From DATDRM01 sp035291705 (GTDB taxonomy: Bacteria; Chloroflexota; Anaerolineae; Anaerolineales; UBA4823), in contig DATDRM010000278.1 in the NCBI GenBank assembly GCA_035291705.1, forward strand, positions 1 through 5,612: a DNA stretch of 5,612 bases. Reading direction: 5' to 3'. Under the pieces are notes generated by a model. The model had not been told where the DNA came from and did not search any database. It saw only the letters and a program-made list of their open reading frames with translations. Positions 1 to 5,596 of this stretch are shown here, piece after piece. Position numbers and translations under genes: made by a program. The stretch's first letter is position 1; each line of letters begins with the position of its first letter.

Positions 1-827
1 GGGCGCTCGACCGGGGTCGTGGCTGGTGAGCCAACCAGCAGCTGGTTGTACATGGAGGCGTGGGCGCGGCGCTGTTCATTCCACCCTGCGAGATGGGGCA
101 GTTTCGTACGCAGCACGGCGGCCTGGATCTCGTCCAGGCGGCCGTTGAAGCCCAGCAGGTCGTGGTGGTAGCGGCGCTCGGAGCCGTGGTCGCGGATCAT
201 GCGCACCCGGCGGGCCAGTTCGTCGTCGTCCGTGGTGATGAAACCGCCTTCGCCATAAGCGCCCAGGTTCTTGGAAAAATAGAAGCTGAAGGCAGCCGCA
301 TCCCCCAGGCTGCCGGCCCGGCGCCCCTGGTACTCCGCACCGTGAGCCTGGGCGGCGTCTTCGATCACGCGCAGGCCGTGGCGAGAGGCCAGCGCCATGA
401 GGGGGTTCATTTCCACCGTTTGTCCATAGAGATGCACCGGCATGATGGCCTTCGTACGCGGTGTGAGACTGGCTTCCACCTGGGAGACGTCCATCAGACA
501 GGTATGCGGGTCGATGTCGACGAACACCGGTCGCGCTCCGGCCAGGAGGATGGCCTCGATGGTGGCGATGAAGGTGTGGGAAACGGTGATCACCTCGTCT
601 CCGGAGCCGATGTCCATGGCTCGCAGGATGATTTGCAGGGCGGCGGTGCCGTCGCTGACGCCGATCCCGTGGCGCGCCCCGCAGAACTCGCTGAACTCTT
701 TCTCCAACCCCTGGACGTTCTCGGCCAGGAAGAGGTGCATGCTGTCCAGGATGCGATCGATGCGCTCGAAGATCTCATCCTTCAGAGGAAGATACTGCAT
801 GCGTAGATCGACCAATGGGATTTTCAT
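1..827 (-). CDS. DegT/DnrJ/EryC1/StrS-family sugar aminotransferase (3' end cut by window edge)
   Basis: PLP-dependent nucleotide-sugar aminotransferase, cytoplasmic. It would transfer an amino group (usually from glutamate) to a keto-sugar nucleotide. I translated 275 codons from the ATG at 827-825; the frame is open to the left edge, so roughly 95 residues of a typical 365-375 aa protein are missing. Visible family motifs are the N-terminal IPLVDL start, the phosphate-binding GVSDGTAAL (residues 56-64), GDEVITVSHTFIAT (76-89), HLYGQ (132-136), IEDAAQAHGA (155-164; D157 should contact the pyridine nitrogen) and FSKNLGAYGEGG (184-195; K186 is the expected Schiff-base lysine). The start overlaps the acetyltransferase stop as ATGA, which suggests translational coupling. 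Beside a Gfo/Idh/MocA dehydrogenase and a beta-helix acetyltransferase it most resembles WbpE/WlbC, which aminate C3 of UDP-3-keto-GlcNAcA. A dTDP-3-keto-sugar aminotransferase (FdtB/QdtB type) is the alternative. The family is certain; the exact substrate is inferred. Confidence 0.95.
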   Translation of the reverse strand, partial: MKIPLVDLRMQYLPLKDEIFERIDRILDSMHLFLAENVQGLEKEFSEFCGARHGIGVSDGTAALQIILRAMDIGSGDEVITVSHTFIATIEAILLAGARPVFVDIDPHTCLMDVSQVEASLTPRTKAIMPVHLYGQTVEMNPLMALASRHGLRVIEDAAQAHGAEYQGRRAGSLGDAAAFSFYFSKNLGAYGEGGFITTDDDELARRVRMIRDHGSERRYHHDLLGFNGRLDEIQAAVLRTKLPHLAGWNEQRRAHASMYNQLLVGSPATTPVER

Positions 828-1327
828 GGTAAGGCCCCTATTTTCGATTCGATTTTGCGGAGAAGGCGCGCCGGGTTGCCGGCCACGATGGCGCCCGGCG
901 GGACGTCGTGCGTGACGACGCTGCCCGCGCCGACGATGGCACGCTCGCCGATGGTCACGCCGCACAGGATGGTGGCATTGCTGCCGATGGACGCGCCGCG
1001 CTCGACCAGGGTGGAGATGCACTCCCAATCGGCTTCGGTTTGCAAGCCGCCGTCGTATGTCGTGGCACGCGGGTATCGGTCGTTGATGAACATGACGCCA
1101 TGCCCGATGAAGACCTCGTCTTCGATGGTCACCCCTTCGCAGATGAAGGAGTGGCTAGAGATCTTCACCCGGCGGCCGATGCGGACACCTTTTTGGATCT
1201 CCACGAAGGCGCCGATCTTGCTCTCGTCGCCGATCTCACAGCCATACAGGTTGACGAAAGCATAGATCCGCACATCTTGGCCCAGTTTCACGTCGGGTGC
1301 GATGCGCACAAAATCCCCTGTTTTCAC
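824..1327 (-). CDS. Left-handed beta-helix sugar N-acetyltransferase (WbpD/WlbB/FdtC-like)
   Basis: Acetyl-CoA-dependent N-acetyltransferase of the hexapeptide-repeat superfamily, 167 aa, probably trimeric and cytoplasmic. Imperfect hexapeptide turns run from about residue 8 to 140 (for example IGDESKIGAFVEI, IGRRVKIS, VTIEDEVFIGHGV, ASIGSNATILCGVTIGERAIVGAGSVV), and the protein ends with the usual VPPGAIVAGNPARLLRKI (142-159). The segment GHGVMFINDRYPRA (75-88) is typical of enzymes that acetylate the C3 amine of UDP- or dTDP-amino sugars (WbpD, WlbB, FdtC, QdtC). The start is GTG at 1327-1325: an in-frame TAG (1330-1328) lies directly upstream, so no earlier start is possible, and AGGAGG sits 6 nt before it. 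Its 5' end overlaps the dehydrogenase frame by 92 nt; its stop overlaps the aminotransferase start by 4 nt. With these neighbours it should act last, acetylating the amino group the aminotransferase installs. Confidence 0.94.
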   Translation of the reverse strand: MKTGDFVRIAPDVKLGQDVRIYAFVNLYGCEIGDESKIGAFVEIQKGVRIGRRVKISSHSFICEGVTIEDEVFIGHGVMFINDRYPRATTYDGGLQTEADWECISTLVERGASIGSNATILCGVTIGERAIVGAGSVVTHDVPPGAIVAGNPARLLRKIESKIGALP

Positions 1328-2342
1328 CTACCACCTCCTGGTTTCCGCCATTGAGTAAAGAATATTGAGCTGTTTCCAGGACCCTGATCACCTGGAGGCC
1401 GATTCTGCCGCTGCTGCGCGGCTCGATACCTTGCCGGATGCAATCGATAAAGTGTTGGCACTCTACCTTGAGCGGCTCTACCCAGTCAACGGGATATGGG
1501 ACACCATCGCGGATGTGGTATGTGAGGTGGAACTCTTGCTCGGTGTCCGAGTAAGGCGGCACATCTACGCCCTTGTCATGGATCATGAGCTTATTCACCG
1601 GATCGACGTCGTCATAGACGAGCATCTTTTTACTGCCGATGACCGTGTATTGGCGGACTTTGATGGGATCCAGCCAGCTGACCCGGATTTCAGCCAGAAC
1701 GCCATTCGGAAAATTCAGGCTGAGATATGCCACATCATGGAAAGCCTTCTTACGCTGCACATAAACCCCCCCATGTGCGCTCGCCGATTCAGGTTCCATA
1801 TCCAACACATACATCAAAATGGCGATATCATGGGGTGCCAGATCCCAGGCTACGTTGATGTCTGGCTGAAACAGGCCCAAATTAACCCGCGTGGCGTTGA
1901 TATAATAGATGTCGCCCAATTCGCCAGAGGAGATGATCTCTTTCATGGCCTTCACCACAGGGTTGTAAACGAAGGTGTGTCCAGCCATGACCACCCGGTC
2001 TTGTCGCAATCCCTCAGCGACGATCTCCTCGGCCTGGTCGACGCAGGCAGCCAGGGGTTTCTCCACCAAAACGTGCTTCCCTGCCCGTAAGGAGTCCACC
2101 GCCAGGGGATAGTGGAAGCGGACAGGCGTGGCGATAACTACCGCCTCGACGTCCGAAGTCAGTACCTGGTGATAGTCCTGGGTAGTTCGCACTTCCGGAT
2201 AAAGACTCTTTAGATGATCTAATCGAGACTGGTCGAGATCGGCAATCCACTCGAGTTGGGAGTCGGATAACTCGAAGAAATTGCGCGCCAGTTTCGGTCC
2301 CCAGTAACCACATCCGATGACCCCTACCTTCATTGGATCCAT
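1236..2342 (-). CDS. Gfo/Idh/MocA-family NAD(P)-dependent sugar-nucleotide dehydrogenase, with an atypical C-terminal tail
   Basis: Cytoplasmic oxidoreductase that should oxidise a hydroxyl of a nucleotide sugar to a ketone with NAD(P). The frame gives 368 aa. Motifs: Rossmann GCGYWG (10-15), the family's EKPLA (94-98, catalytic lysine K95), GHTFVYNP (121-128), and WDLAPHDI (166-173) with the conserved histidine H171. The C-terminal domain is the usual alpha/beta substrate-binding fold, ending near VLETAQYSLLNGG (321-333). Residues 339-368 lie over the start of the acetyltransferase in another frame and look like out-of-frame translation of it, so a real end near residue 338 with a local indel is possible. 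Two starts compete: ATG 2342 (AGGAGG only 2 nt away, though AGGAAG at 2354-2349 is 6 nt away) and ATG 2333 (AGGAGG 11 nt away), which gives the more usual MKVGVIGCGYWG. The gene begins 18 nt after the sugar transferase. By context it is WbpB/WlbA-like (UDP-GlcNAcA 3-dehydrogenase); the substrate is inferred. Confidence 0.93.
   Translation of the reverse strand: MDPMKVGVIGCGYWGPKLARNFFELSDSQLEWIADLDQSRLDHLKSLYPEVRTTQDYHQVLTSDVEAVVIATPVRFHYPLAVDSLRAGKHVLVEKPLAACVDQAEEIVAEGLRQDRVVMAGHTFVYNPVVKAMKEIISSGELGDIYYINATRVNLGLFQPDINVAWDLAPHDIAILMYVLDMEPESASAHGGVYVQRKKAFHDVAYLSLNFPNGVLAEIRVSWLDPIKVRQYTVIGSKKMLVYDDVDPVNKLMIHDKGVDVPPYSDTEQEFHLTYHIRDGVPYPVDWVEPLKVECQHFIDCIRQGIEPRSSGRIGLQVIRVLETAQYSLLNGGNQEVVGENRGFCAHRTRRETGPRCADLCFRQPVWL
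1334..1339 (-). promoter_or_regulatory. Ribosome binding site fixing the GTG start of the acetyltransferase
   Basis: On the minus strand AGGAGG (1339-1334) is followed by 6 nt and then GTG (1327-1325). With the in-frame TAG just before the GTG this settles the non-ATG start. The site lies inside the 3' part of the upstream dehydrogenase frame, near where a normal-length dehydrogenase would end. Confidence 0.85.
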
Positions 2343-2360
2343 GTCCTCCTTCCTACAGCG

Positions 2361-3110
2361 CTAAGCTGCCCCTTTGCTATTTAATACAACAAAGGGGGTT
2401 TTCAATAAGATGATGAGATCCAACCAGAGGGATTGTTTTTCGTTGTACTGGATGTCAAGGCTGACCATTTCGTCGAAATCGGCCGAGCTGCGGGCGGTTA
2501 CCTGCCACAATCCGGTGAGGCCAGGCAGGGACTCGAGCCGCTGGAGATGCCAGGGCTTATATTCCTGCACTTCATAAAGGATGGCAGGTCGTGGACCGAC
2601 CAGGCTCATATCTCCCCAGAGGACGTTCCACAGTTGTGGTAGTTCATCCAGGCTGCTCTTGCGGAGGAGTCTGCCGATGCGGGTCACGCGCGGATCGTGG
2701 AGTAATTTCCGAACCTGGGTATCCTCTCCCTGCACCTCAGCCATCGCCAGCGCGTCGTTGTGAATGAAGGCCTTGATGTATTCCTGGTGCAAGGATGGAT
2801 CGGCATTGTGGGCCATCGTGCGAAACTTTACAAACGGGAATGTCACTTTTTGCCAACAGGCATACCCGCCCCGGGCGCGCCTTCTCGCCCCGACACGTTC
2901 TTGAACGAAGAAGACCGGGCCAGGAGAATCCAGCCGGATCAAAATGGCGATCAGGATCAAGACCGGGAGGAGGATCACCAGGGCTGAGATGGTCAAAGAC
3001 AAATCCAACAGGCGTTTTAAGACGAAATAGGTGGAACGATCTTTGACGAGCGGGTTGAGCGCAAATGGATCAACCCTCTCCAAATCCTCGATTGTGAATT
3101 CTTTTTGCAT
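2361..3110 (-). CDS. Polyprenyl-phosphate sugar-1-phosphate transferase (bacterial sugar transferase, small monotopic type)
   Basis: Initiating phosphoglycosyltransferase: it moves a sugar 1-phosphate from a nucleotide sugar to undecaprenyl phosphate at the inner face of the membrane, the first step of repeat-unit assembly. It has 249 aa and one hydrophobic segment (about 37-59), so it is the short form without the four extra helices of WbaP/WcaJ. Family motifs: KRLLDLSLT (32-40) leading into the membrane helix, DSPGPVFFVQERVG (61-74), VKFRTM (94-99), the catalytic Asp-Glu pair in SSLDELPQLWNVL (D155, E156), SLVGPRP (169-175) and LPGLTGLWQV (195-204). An insertion of about 15 residues (77-91) lengthens the loop before VKFRTM. 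GGAGG lies 5 nt before the ATG. The gene is 67 nt downstream of the BY-kinase and 18 nt upstream of the dehydrogenase. The sugar transferred cannot be read from the sequence. Confidence 0.95.
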   Translation of the reverse strand: MQKEFTIEDLERVDPFALNPLVKDRSTYFVLKRLLDLSLTISALVILLPVLILIAILIRLDSPGPVFFVQERVGARRRARGGYACWQKVTFPFVKFRTMAHNADPSLHQEYIKAFIHNDALAMAEVQGEDTQVRKLLHDPRVTRIGRLLRKSSLDELPQLWNVLWGDMSLVGPRPAILYEVQEYKPWHLQRLESLPGLTGLWQVTARSSADFDEMVSLDIQYNEKQSLWLDLIILLKTPFVVLNSKGAA

Positions 3111-3132
3111 GACACCCTCCCTAAAAGAACTT

Positions 3133-3156
3133 GTGACTTCTAAAGGCAGCAGTCAC
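3133..3156. repeat. Small inverted repeat between kinase and sugar transferase genes
   Basis: GTGACT (3133-3138) and AGTCAC (3151-3156) form a 6-bp stem with a 12-nt loop in the 67-nt gap between the two genes. No T-run follows on the minus strand, so it is not an intrinsic terminator. It may be an mRNA-processing or stability hairpin, or chance. Confidence 0.35.
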
Positions 3157-3177
3157 CATGCCGGTAAGTGTCCCGAC

Positions 3178-4701
3178 TCACTTGGATCTCGCTTTCGCCC
3201 CTTTGTTGTAATAATAGTAATTACTATCAGGTCTGACACCGTTCACGACCAGGCCAATGGATCTGGCCTTGGCATCTTCTAGTTGTTTGCTGGCGTCAAG
3301 TAATGCTTCTTCTTTCGTCTCGCCAAGCATCACGACGAGTAGCACACCATCGACAATTGGAACGAGCACAGCCGCATCCGCAAGCTGCACTATCGAGGGC
3401 GTATCCAGCAAGACTACATCATATTGCTGGGTTAGTGCGTCGATCAGAATTGACATTTTAGGTGAGGAAAGTAATTCGATCGGGTTAGATGGCGAAGGCC
3501 CACTGGTGATCACCTTTACTCCAGGGAACTCGGTAGATTTGGAGATCTGATTTATCGCAGCTTCCTGGCAAAGGTAATCGCTCAGGCCGGAGGTATTCGG
3601 CAGTTGAAATAACTTATGCAGCGTTGGCAACCTCAAATCGCAATCGATTACGATGACACTCCTGTTCGACTGCGCAATGACATAGGCCAGGTTTGCCACG
3701 GTTGTCGACTTTCCTTCTCCGGGTTCTGCGCTTGTTATAAGTAAAGTCTTCTGCGGGACTCCTTCATCTTGCATGAAAATGTTGGTTCGCAGGCGGCGAA
3801 AAGCCTCGCGATAGATAGAATTTCCGTTTACGGAAAGCGTTTGTTTATGGACTTTCAGGCTAGGGATGTGGCCTAATGCGGTTAATTTGGTTACCTTTTC
3901 GACTTGCTCCGTCGTATAGAGCGTGCTGTCGAGATTCTCGAACAGGAACGCCAGGCCTACCCCCCCGATAAGTCCCACCATAAATCCCAGGATGATATTC
4001 AGCAGCCTGTTCGGTTTCGATGGGGCTTCTGGGTAAACTGCCGGCTCAACAATGGAGAGCGTATTGGCCCGGATCGCTTCGCGGATGCGGGTTTGTTCGT
4101 ATTGTTCTAAAAGATTTGCGTAGATTTGTTGCTTTACCTCAAGCGCCCGACTGGCAGCCGCGATCGCCTCCGCGTCATTGGGGGAATTCGTCACCAGCTC
4201 TTCGTAATCGCTTTGGGCTTGATTTAATTCGGTCTCCATTTGCTGGAGTTGCTCGCTCAAGATGTCTTGTGGGCTTTTCCCACCCCCGCTGTAGAGGTCC
4301 TGGCTTTGAGTGATCAAGATGGACGTAAGGGTGTTTGCCGTGGTAGCAGCCAAGGCAGGATCAGGATCTTCGACCAGGATCTGGATTAATTCTGTATTGG
4401 GGACGATTTTTACCTCGATTTGAGGCAATTTGACTTGGCCGAGCTGCTGCTTGAGTTCGTCCATCACCGGACTACTGGTGGCGATCGAGACATAGGTGTT
4501 CATTATCCGGTCTGCATACATGTAATCCGAGTAATTGACTGTCCCGCCAGATGCCGTGGCAATCCGCATTGTTGACGAGGCGGTGTAGATCGGGGTCGTG
4601 ACCAATAAGCCGATGATGACTACAGTTAGCGTCGCCACTAAAGTAGCAATGATCACCTTCCACCGTCTCCAAATGATCGCCAGATAATCTTTTAGTTCCA
4701 T
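3178..4701 (-). CDS. Polysaccharide co-polymerase fused to BY-type tyrosine kinase (Wzz-Wzc/CpsD-like)
   Basis: Inner-membrane protein of 507 aa for polysaccharide chain-length control and export, with an autophosphorylating cytoplasmic kinase domain. The N-terminus is a Wzz/chain-length-determinant domain: TM helix about 17-35, an outward-facing region with a coiled coil (about 145-205), the Pro-rich EPAVYPEAPSKPNR (219-232) and a second TM helix (about 232-254). The kinase domain shows the oligomerisation motif E-x2-R-x2-R (E299, R302, R305), Walker A SAEPGEGKSTT (324-334, K331), Walker A' VIVIDCDLR (349-357) and Walker B VVLLDTP (429-435). A four-Tyr cluster (495-498) near the C-terminus is the expected autophosphorylation site. 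One polypeptide carries both modules, the Wzc layout, unlike the split CapA/CapB of Firmicutes. It is shorter than Wzc (about 720 aa), having a smaller outward domain. ATG 4701 is preceded by GGAG about 8 nt upstream. It is first in the run. No matching tyrosine phosphatase is in the window. Confidence 0.95.
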   Translation of the reverse strand: MELKDYLAIIWRRWKVIIATLVATLTVVIIGLLVTTPIYTASSTMRIATASGGTVNYSDYMYADRIMNTYVSIATSSPVMDELKQQLGQVKLPQIEVKIVPNTELIQILVEDPDPALAATTANTLTSILITQSQDLYSGGGKSPQDILSEQLQQMETELNQAQSDYEELVTNSPNDAEAIAAASRALEVKQQIYANLLEQYEQTRIREAIRANTLSIVEPAVYPEAPSKPNRLLNIILGFMVGLIGGVGLAFLFENLDSTLYTTEQVEKVTKLTALGHIPSLKVHKQTLSVNGNSIYREAFRRLRTNIFMQDEGVPQKTLLITSAEPGEGKSTTVANLAYVIAQSNRSVIVIDCDLRLPTLHKLFQLPNTSGLSDYLCQEAAINQISKSTEFPGVKVITSGPSPSNPIELLSSPKMSILIDALTQQYDVVLLDTPSIVQLADAAVLVPIVDGVLLVVMLGETKEEALLDASKQLEDAKARSIGLVVNGVRPDSNYYYYNKGAKARSK

Positions 4702-4971
4702 TGGCTTTCTCCAAGGGTAGATCGGATGAAAATCAATACTTTTGTAGATCCCGGGCTATTAATGTTTACAATTGAATCTTATATTATGCCTTGGTGGACA
4801 GGTTCTAACGGTGCAATGAGGCGATGGTTTTAACTGTTCTAGCCCTATTGTTAACTACACCCCGGCGTGACGCAGAAGTAGTCCAGAGAGCGCCTTTCCG
4901 TGCCCCAAAATCACCGCTCTGCATAACTGAACTCGGCCGATATTACCATTCATTGGAGATCTATTCGTCGT
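4702..4971. other. Intergenic stretch between the RNA terminator and the polysaccharide operon
   Basis: About 270 nt with no coding frame I can support. On the minus strand there are A/T-rich patches (for example CATAATATAAG around 4780-4790) that could be -10 elements, but none has a good -35 at 16-18 nt. It would be the 5' untranslated region if transcripts read through from the strong promoters further right. The kinase ribosome binding site lies at its left end. Confidence 0.5.
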
Positions 4972-4999
4972 AATAAAAAACCGGCCTTCAGGCCGGTTT
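4972..4999 (-). terminator. Strong intrinsic terminator of the leader/small RNA
   Basis: Read on the minus strand, AAACCGGCC (4999-4991), a TGAA loop (4990-4987) and GGCCGGTTT (4986-4978) form a perfect 9-bp GC-rich stem. It continues into TTTATT, so the stem edge and tail together give an uninterrupted run of six T followed by ATT. The plus strand has only TTT after the stem, so the functional direction is minus. It lies about 270 nt upstream of the BY-kinase start, between the consensus promoters and the polysaccharide genes. Confidence 0.88.
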
Positions 5000-5012
5000 C
5001 GCTATTAGCTCC

Positions 5013-5098
5013 CCGATAACCCCCCTTCCTAAAAGGAGGCCTCTCCCGTGTAAAGGTCTGCCCTTTTAAGTTGGTTAGCGACCAGACCAGGTTATCGG
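5013..5098 (-). repeat. 9-bp closing stem of the structured RNA
   Basis: CCGATAACC and its exact complement GGTTATCGG on the minus strand (5098-5090 and 5021-5013) enclose 68 nt. A perfect 9-bp pairing at this distance, placed just before a terminator hairpin, is typical of the P1 helix of structured leaders. Confidence 0.75.
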
Positions 5099-5146
5099 TT
5101 CAACGCTGCCTATTAGATATTTAGAGACTTCATTATCTACACAAAC

Positions 5147-5175
5147 ATTATAGACAAAACTGATTGCAATGTCAA
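5147..5175 (-). promoter_or_regulatory. Consensus sigma70 promoter for the structured RNA
   Basis: On the minus strand TTGACA (5175-5170), a 17-nt spacer and TATAAT (5152-5147) match both consensus hexamers exactly at the optimal spacing. The A/T-rich stretch just upstream (about 5181-5200) could act as an UP element. Predicted start about 5140. Such a perfect promoter suggests an abundant transcript, as for a stable RNA or an attenuated leader. Confidence 0.88.
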
Positions 5176-5259
5176 CCACTATTTACAAAATAATTAGAGC
5201 AATAACACCTTGTTTGGGTAAATTAATCCGAAGGTATGTGGAAAAACCTGCTATAAATT

Positions 5260-5287
5260 ATTATATGGAATAAATTTTTATAGTCAA
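5260..5287 (-). promoter_or_regulatory. Second strong sigma70 promoter upstream, same strand
   Basis: On the minus strand TTGACT (5287-5282), a 16-nt A/T-rich spacer and TATAAT (5265-5260): 11 of 12 hexamer positions match consensus. Predicted start near 5253, about 113 nt upstream of the other promoter's start, so transcripts would run through the same structured region and terminator (about 280 nt). The surroundings are very A/T-rich, so chance resemblance is likelier here than for the 5147-5175 promoter. Confidence 0.65.
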
Positions 5288-5363
5288 TTACAAAAGTAAC
5301 AATAACTTTGGACAAACATCCTGGACAGATAGCTCACTTAGAGTAGTTGGAAATGCCAGTTCG

Positions 5364-5384
5364 TCCAGCAGTTCAACTGCTGGA
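5364..5384. repeat. 21-bp perfect palindrome
   Basis: TCCAGCAGTT (5364-5373) and AACTGCTGGA (5375-5384) are exact inverted copies around a single C. As DNA it could be an operator for a dimeric regulator. As plus-strand RNA it could form a hairpin of 9 bp with a 3-nt loop; the T-run (5393-5397) begins 8 nt after the stem, too far for a classic terminator. It lies about 80 nt upstream of the -35 of the first minus-strand promoter. Confidence 0.6.
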
Positions 5385-5401
5385 GGTTAGAGTTTTTGAC
5401 T

Positions 5402-5434
5402 CAGGCTCCAGAGACGGGGCCTGGTTTTATTGTT
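5402..5434 (+). terminator. Probable plus-strand intrinsic terminator
   Basis: CAGGCTCC (5402-5409), loop AGAGAC, and GGGGCCTG (5416-5423) form an 8-bp stem with one U-G pair, followed by GTTTTATTGTTTT. On the minus strand the U-G pair becomes a C-A mismatch and no T-run follows, so the direction is plus. No plus-strand gene or good promoter is visible to its left, so what it would terminate is unclear (an antisense or small RNA, or a remnant). Confidence 0.5.
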
Positions 5435-5523
5435 TTGACAAGTAACACACTTTTTCATAACCCTACTTTCGATTAACGCAAATGACGGCCAGGAAATAAT
5501 GACCGCCATATCGCAATTGATTG

Positions 5524-5596
5524 TGACCCCGGGGCGGATCGAACGCCCAACCAATTGCTTAAGAGGCAACTGCTCTGCCGATTGAGCTACGGGGCC
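5524..5596 (-). tRNA. tRNA-Lys (anticodon CUU)
   Basis: Complete 73-nt cloverleaf on the minus strand. The acceptor stem GGCCCCG pairs with CGGGGTC (one G-U), followed by discriminator A. The D arm is GCTC/GAGC, the anticodon arm GTTGC/GCAAT with loop CTCTTAA (anticodon CTT, reading AAG), the variable loop 5 nt, and the T arm GGGCG/CGCCC with loop TTCGATC. CCA is not encoded (ACA follows), so it must be added after transcription. Its promoter is beyond the right edge. No clear terminator follows on its own strand before the downstream promoters. Confidence 0.97.

Larger units (their letters stand above)
4972..5140 (-). ncRNA. Structured RNA of unknown family (about 169 nt), small RNA or attenuator leader
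   Basis: No protein frame, but a complete transcription unit: a near-perfect sigma70 promoter (5175-5147) predicts a start near 5140, and an intrinsic terminator ends it near 4972. Possible helices, all visible by eye: a 5' hairpin TAGATA/TATCTA (5139-5134 with 5119-5114); a perfect 9-bp closing stem CCGATAACC/GGTTATCGG (5098-5090 with 5021-5013); a 6-bp stem GGTCTG/CAGACC (5088-5083 with 5060-5055); and a 7-bp pairing TAAAAGG/CCTTTTA (5068-5062 with 5036-5030) that would make a pseudoknot with the previous stem. TCGCTA (5081-5076) can also pair with TAGCGA just before the terminator. I compared it from memory with 6S, SRP, c-di-GMP, TPP, SAM, cobalamin, ydaO and T-box consensus features and saw no match. 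Whether it is free-standing or a riboswitch-like leader is open; it lies upstream of the polysaccharide operon on the same strand. Confidence 0.65.

Noticed and set aside
60..915. Long plus-strand open frames opposite the aminotransferase and acetyltransferase
   Set aside because: They are antisense to strongly supported genes with complete catalytic motifs, have biased composition and show no recognisable domain.
4775..4810. Promoter around CATAATATAAG for the kinase gene
   Set aside because: No acceptable -35 box occurs at 16-18 nt upstream; only partial matches at poor spacing.
4978..4999. Terminator acting on the plus strand
   Set aside because: Only three T follow the stem on that strand and no plus-strand gene precedes it; the minus-strand T-run is much better.
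4972..5140. Naming the RNA a c-di-GMP riboswitch, 6S RNA or SRP RNA
   Set aside because: The conserved core sequences of these families that I know are not present, and the helix layout does not fit a 6S rod with a central bubble.
5387..5569. 60-codon minus-strand frame running through the tRNA
   Set aside because: Its first part is translated tRNA sequence, and it has no family resemblance.
5524..5596. tRNA-Lys as an integration site for the polysaccharide cluster
   Set aside because: I found no second copy of the tRNA 3' end in the window and no integrase; the other end may be outside, but nothing here supports it.
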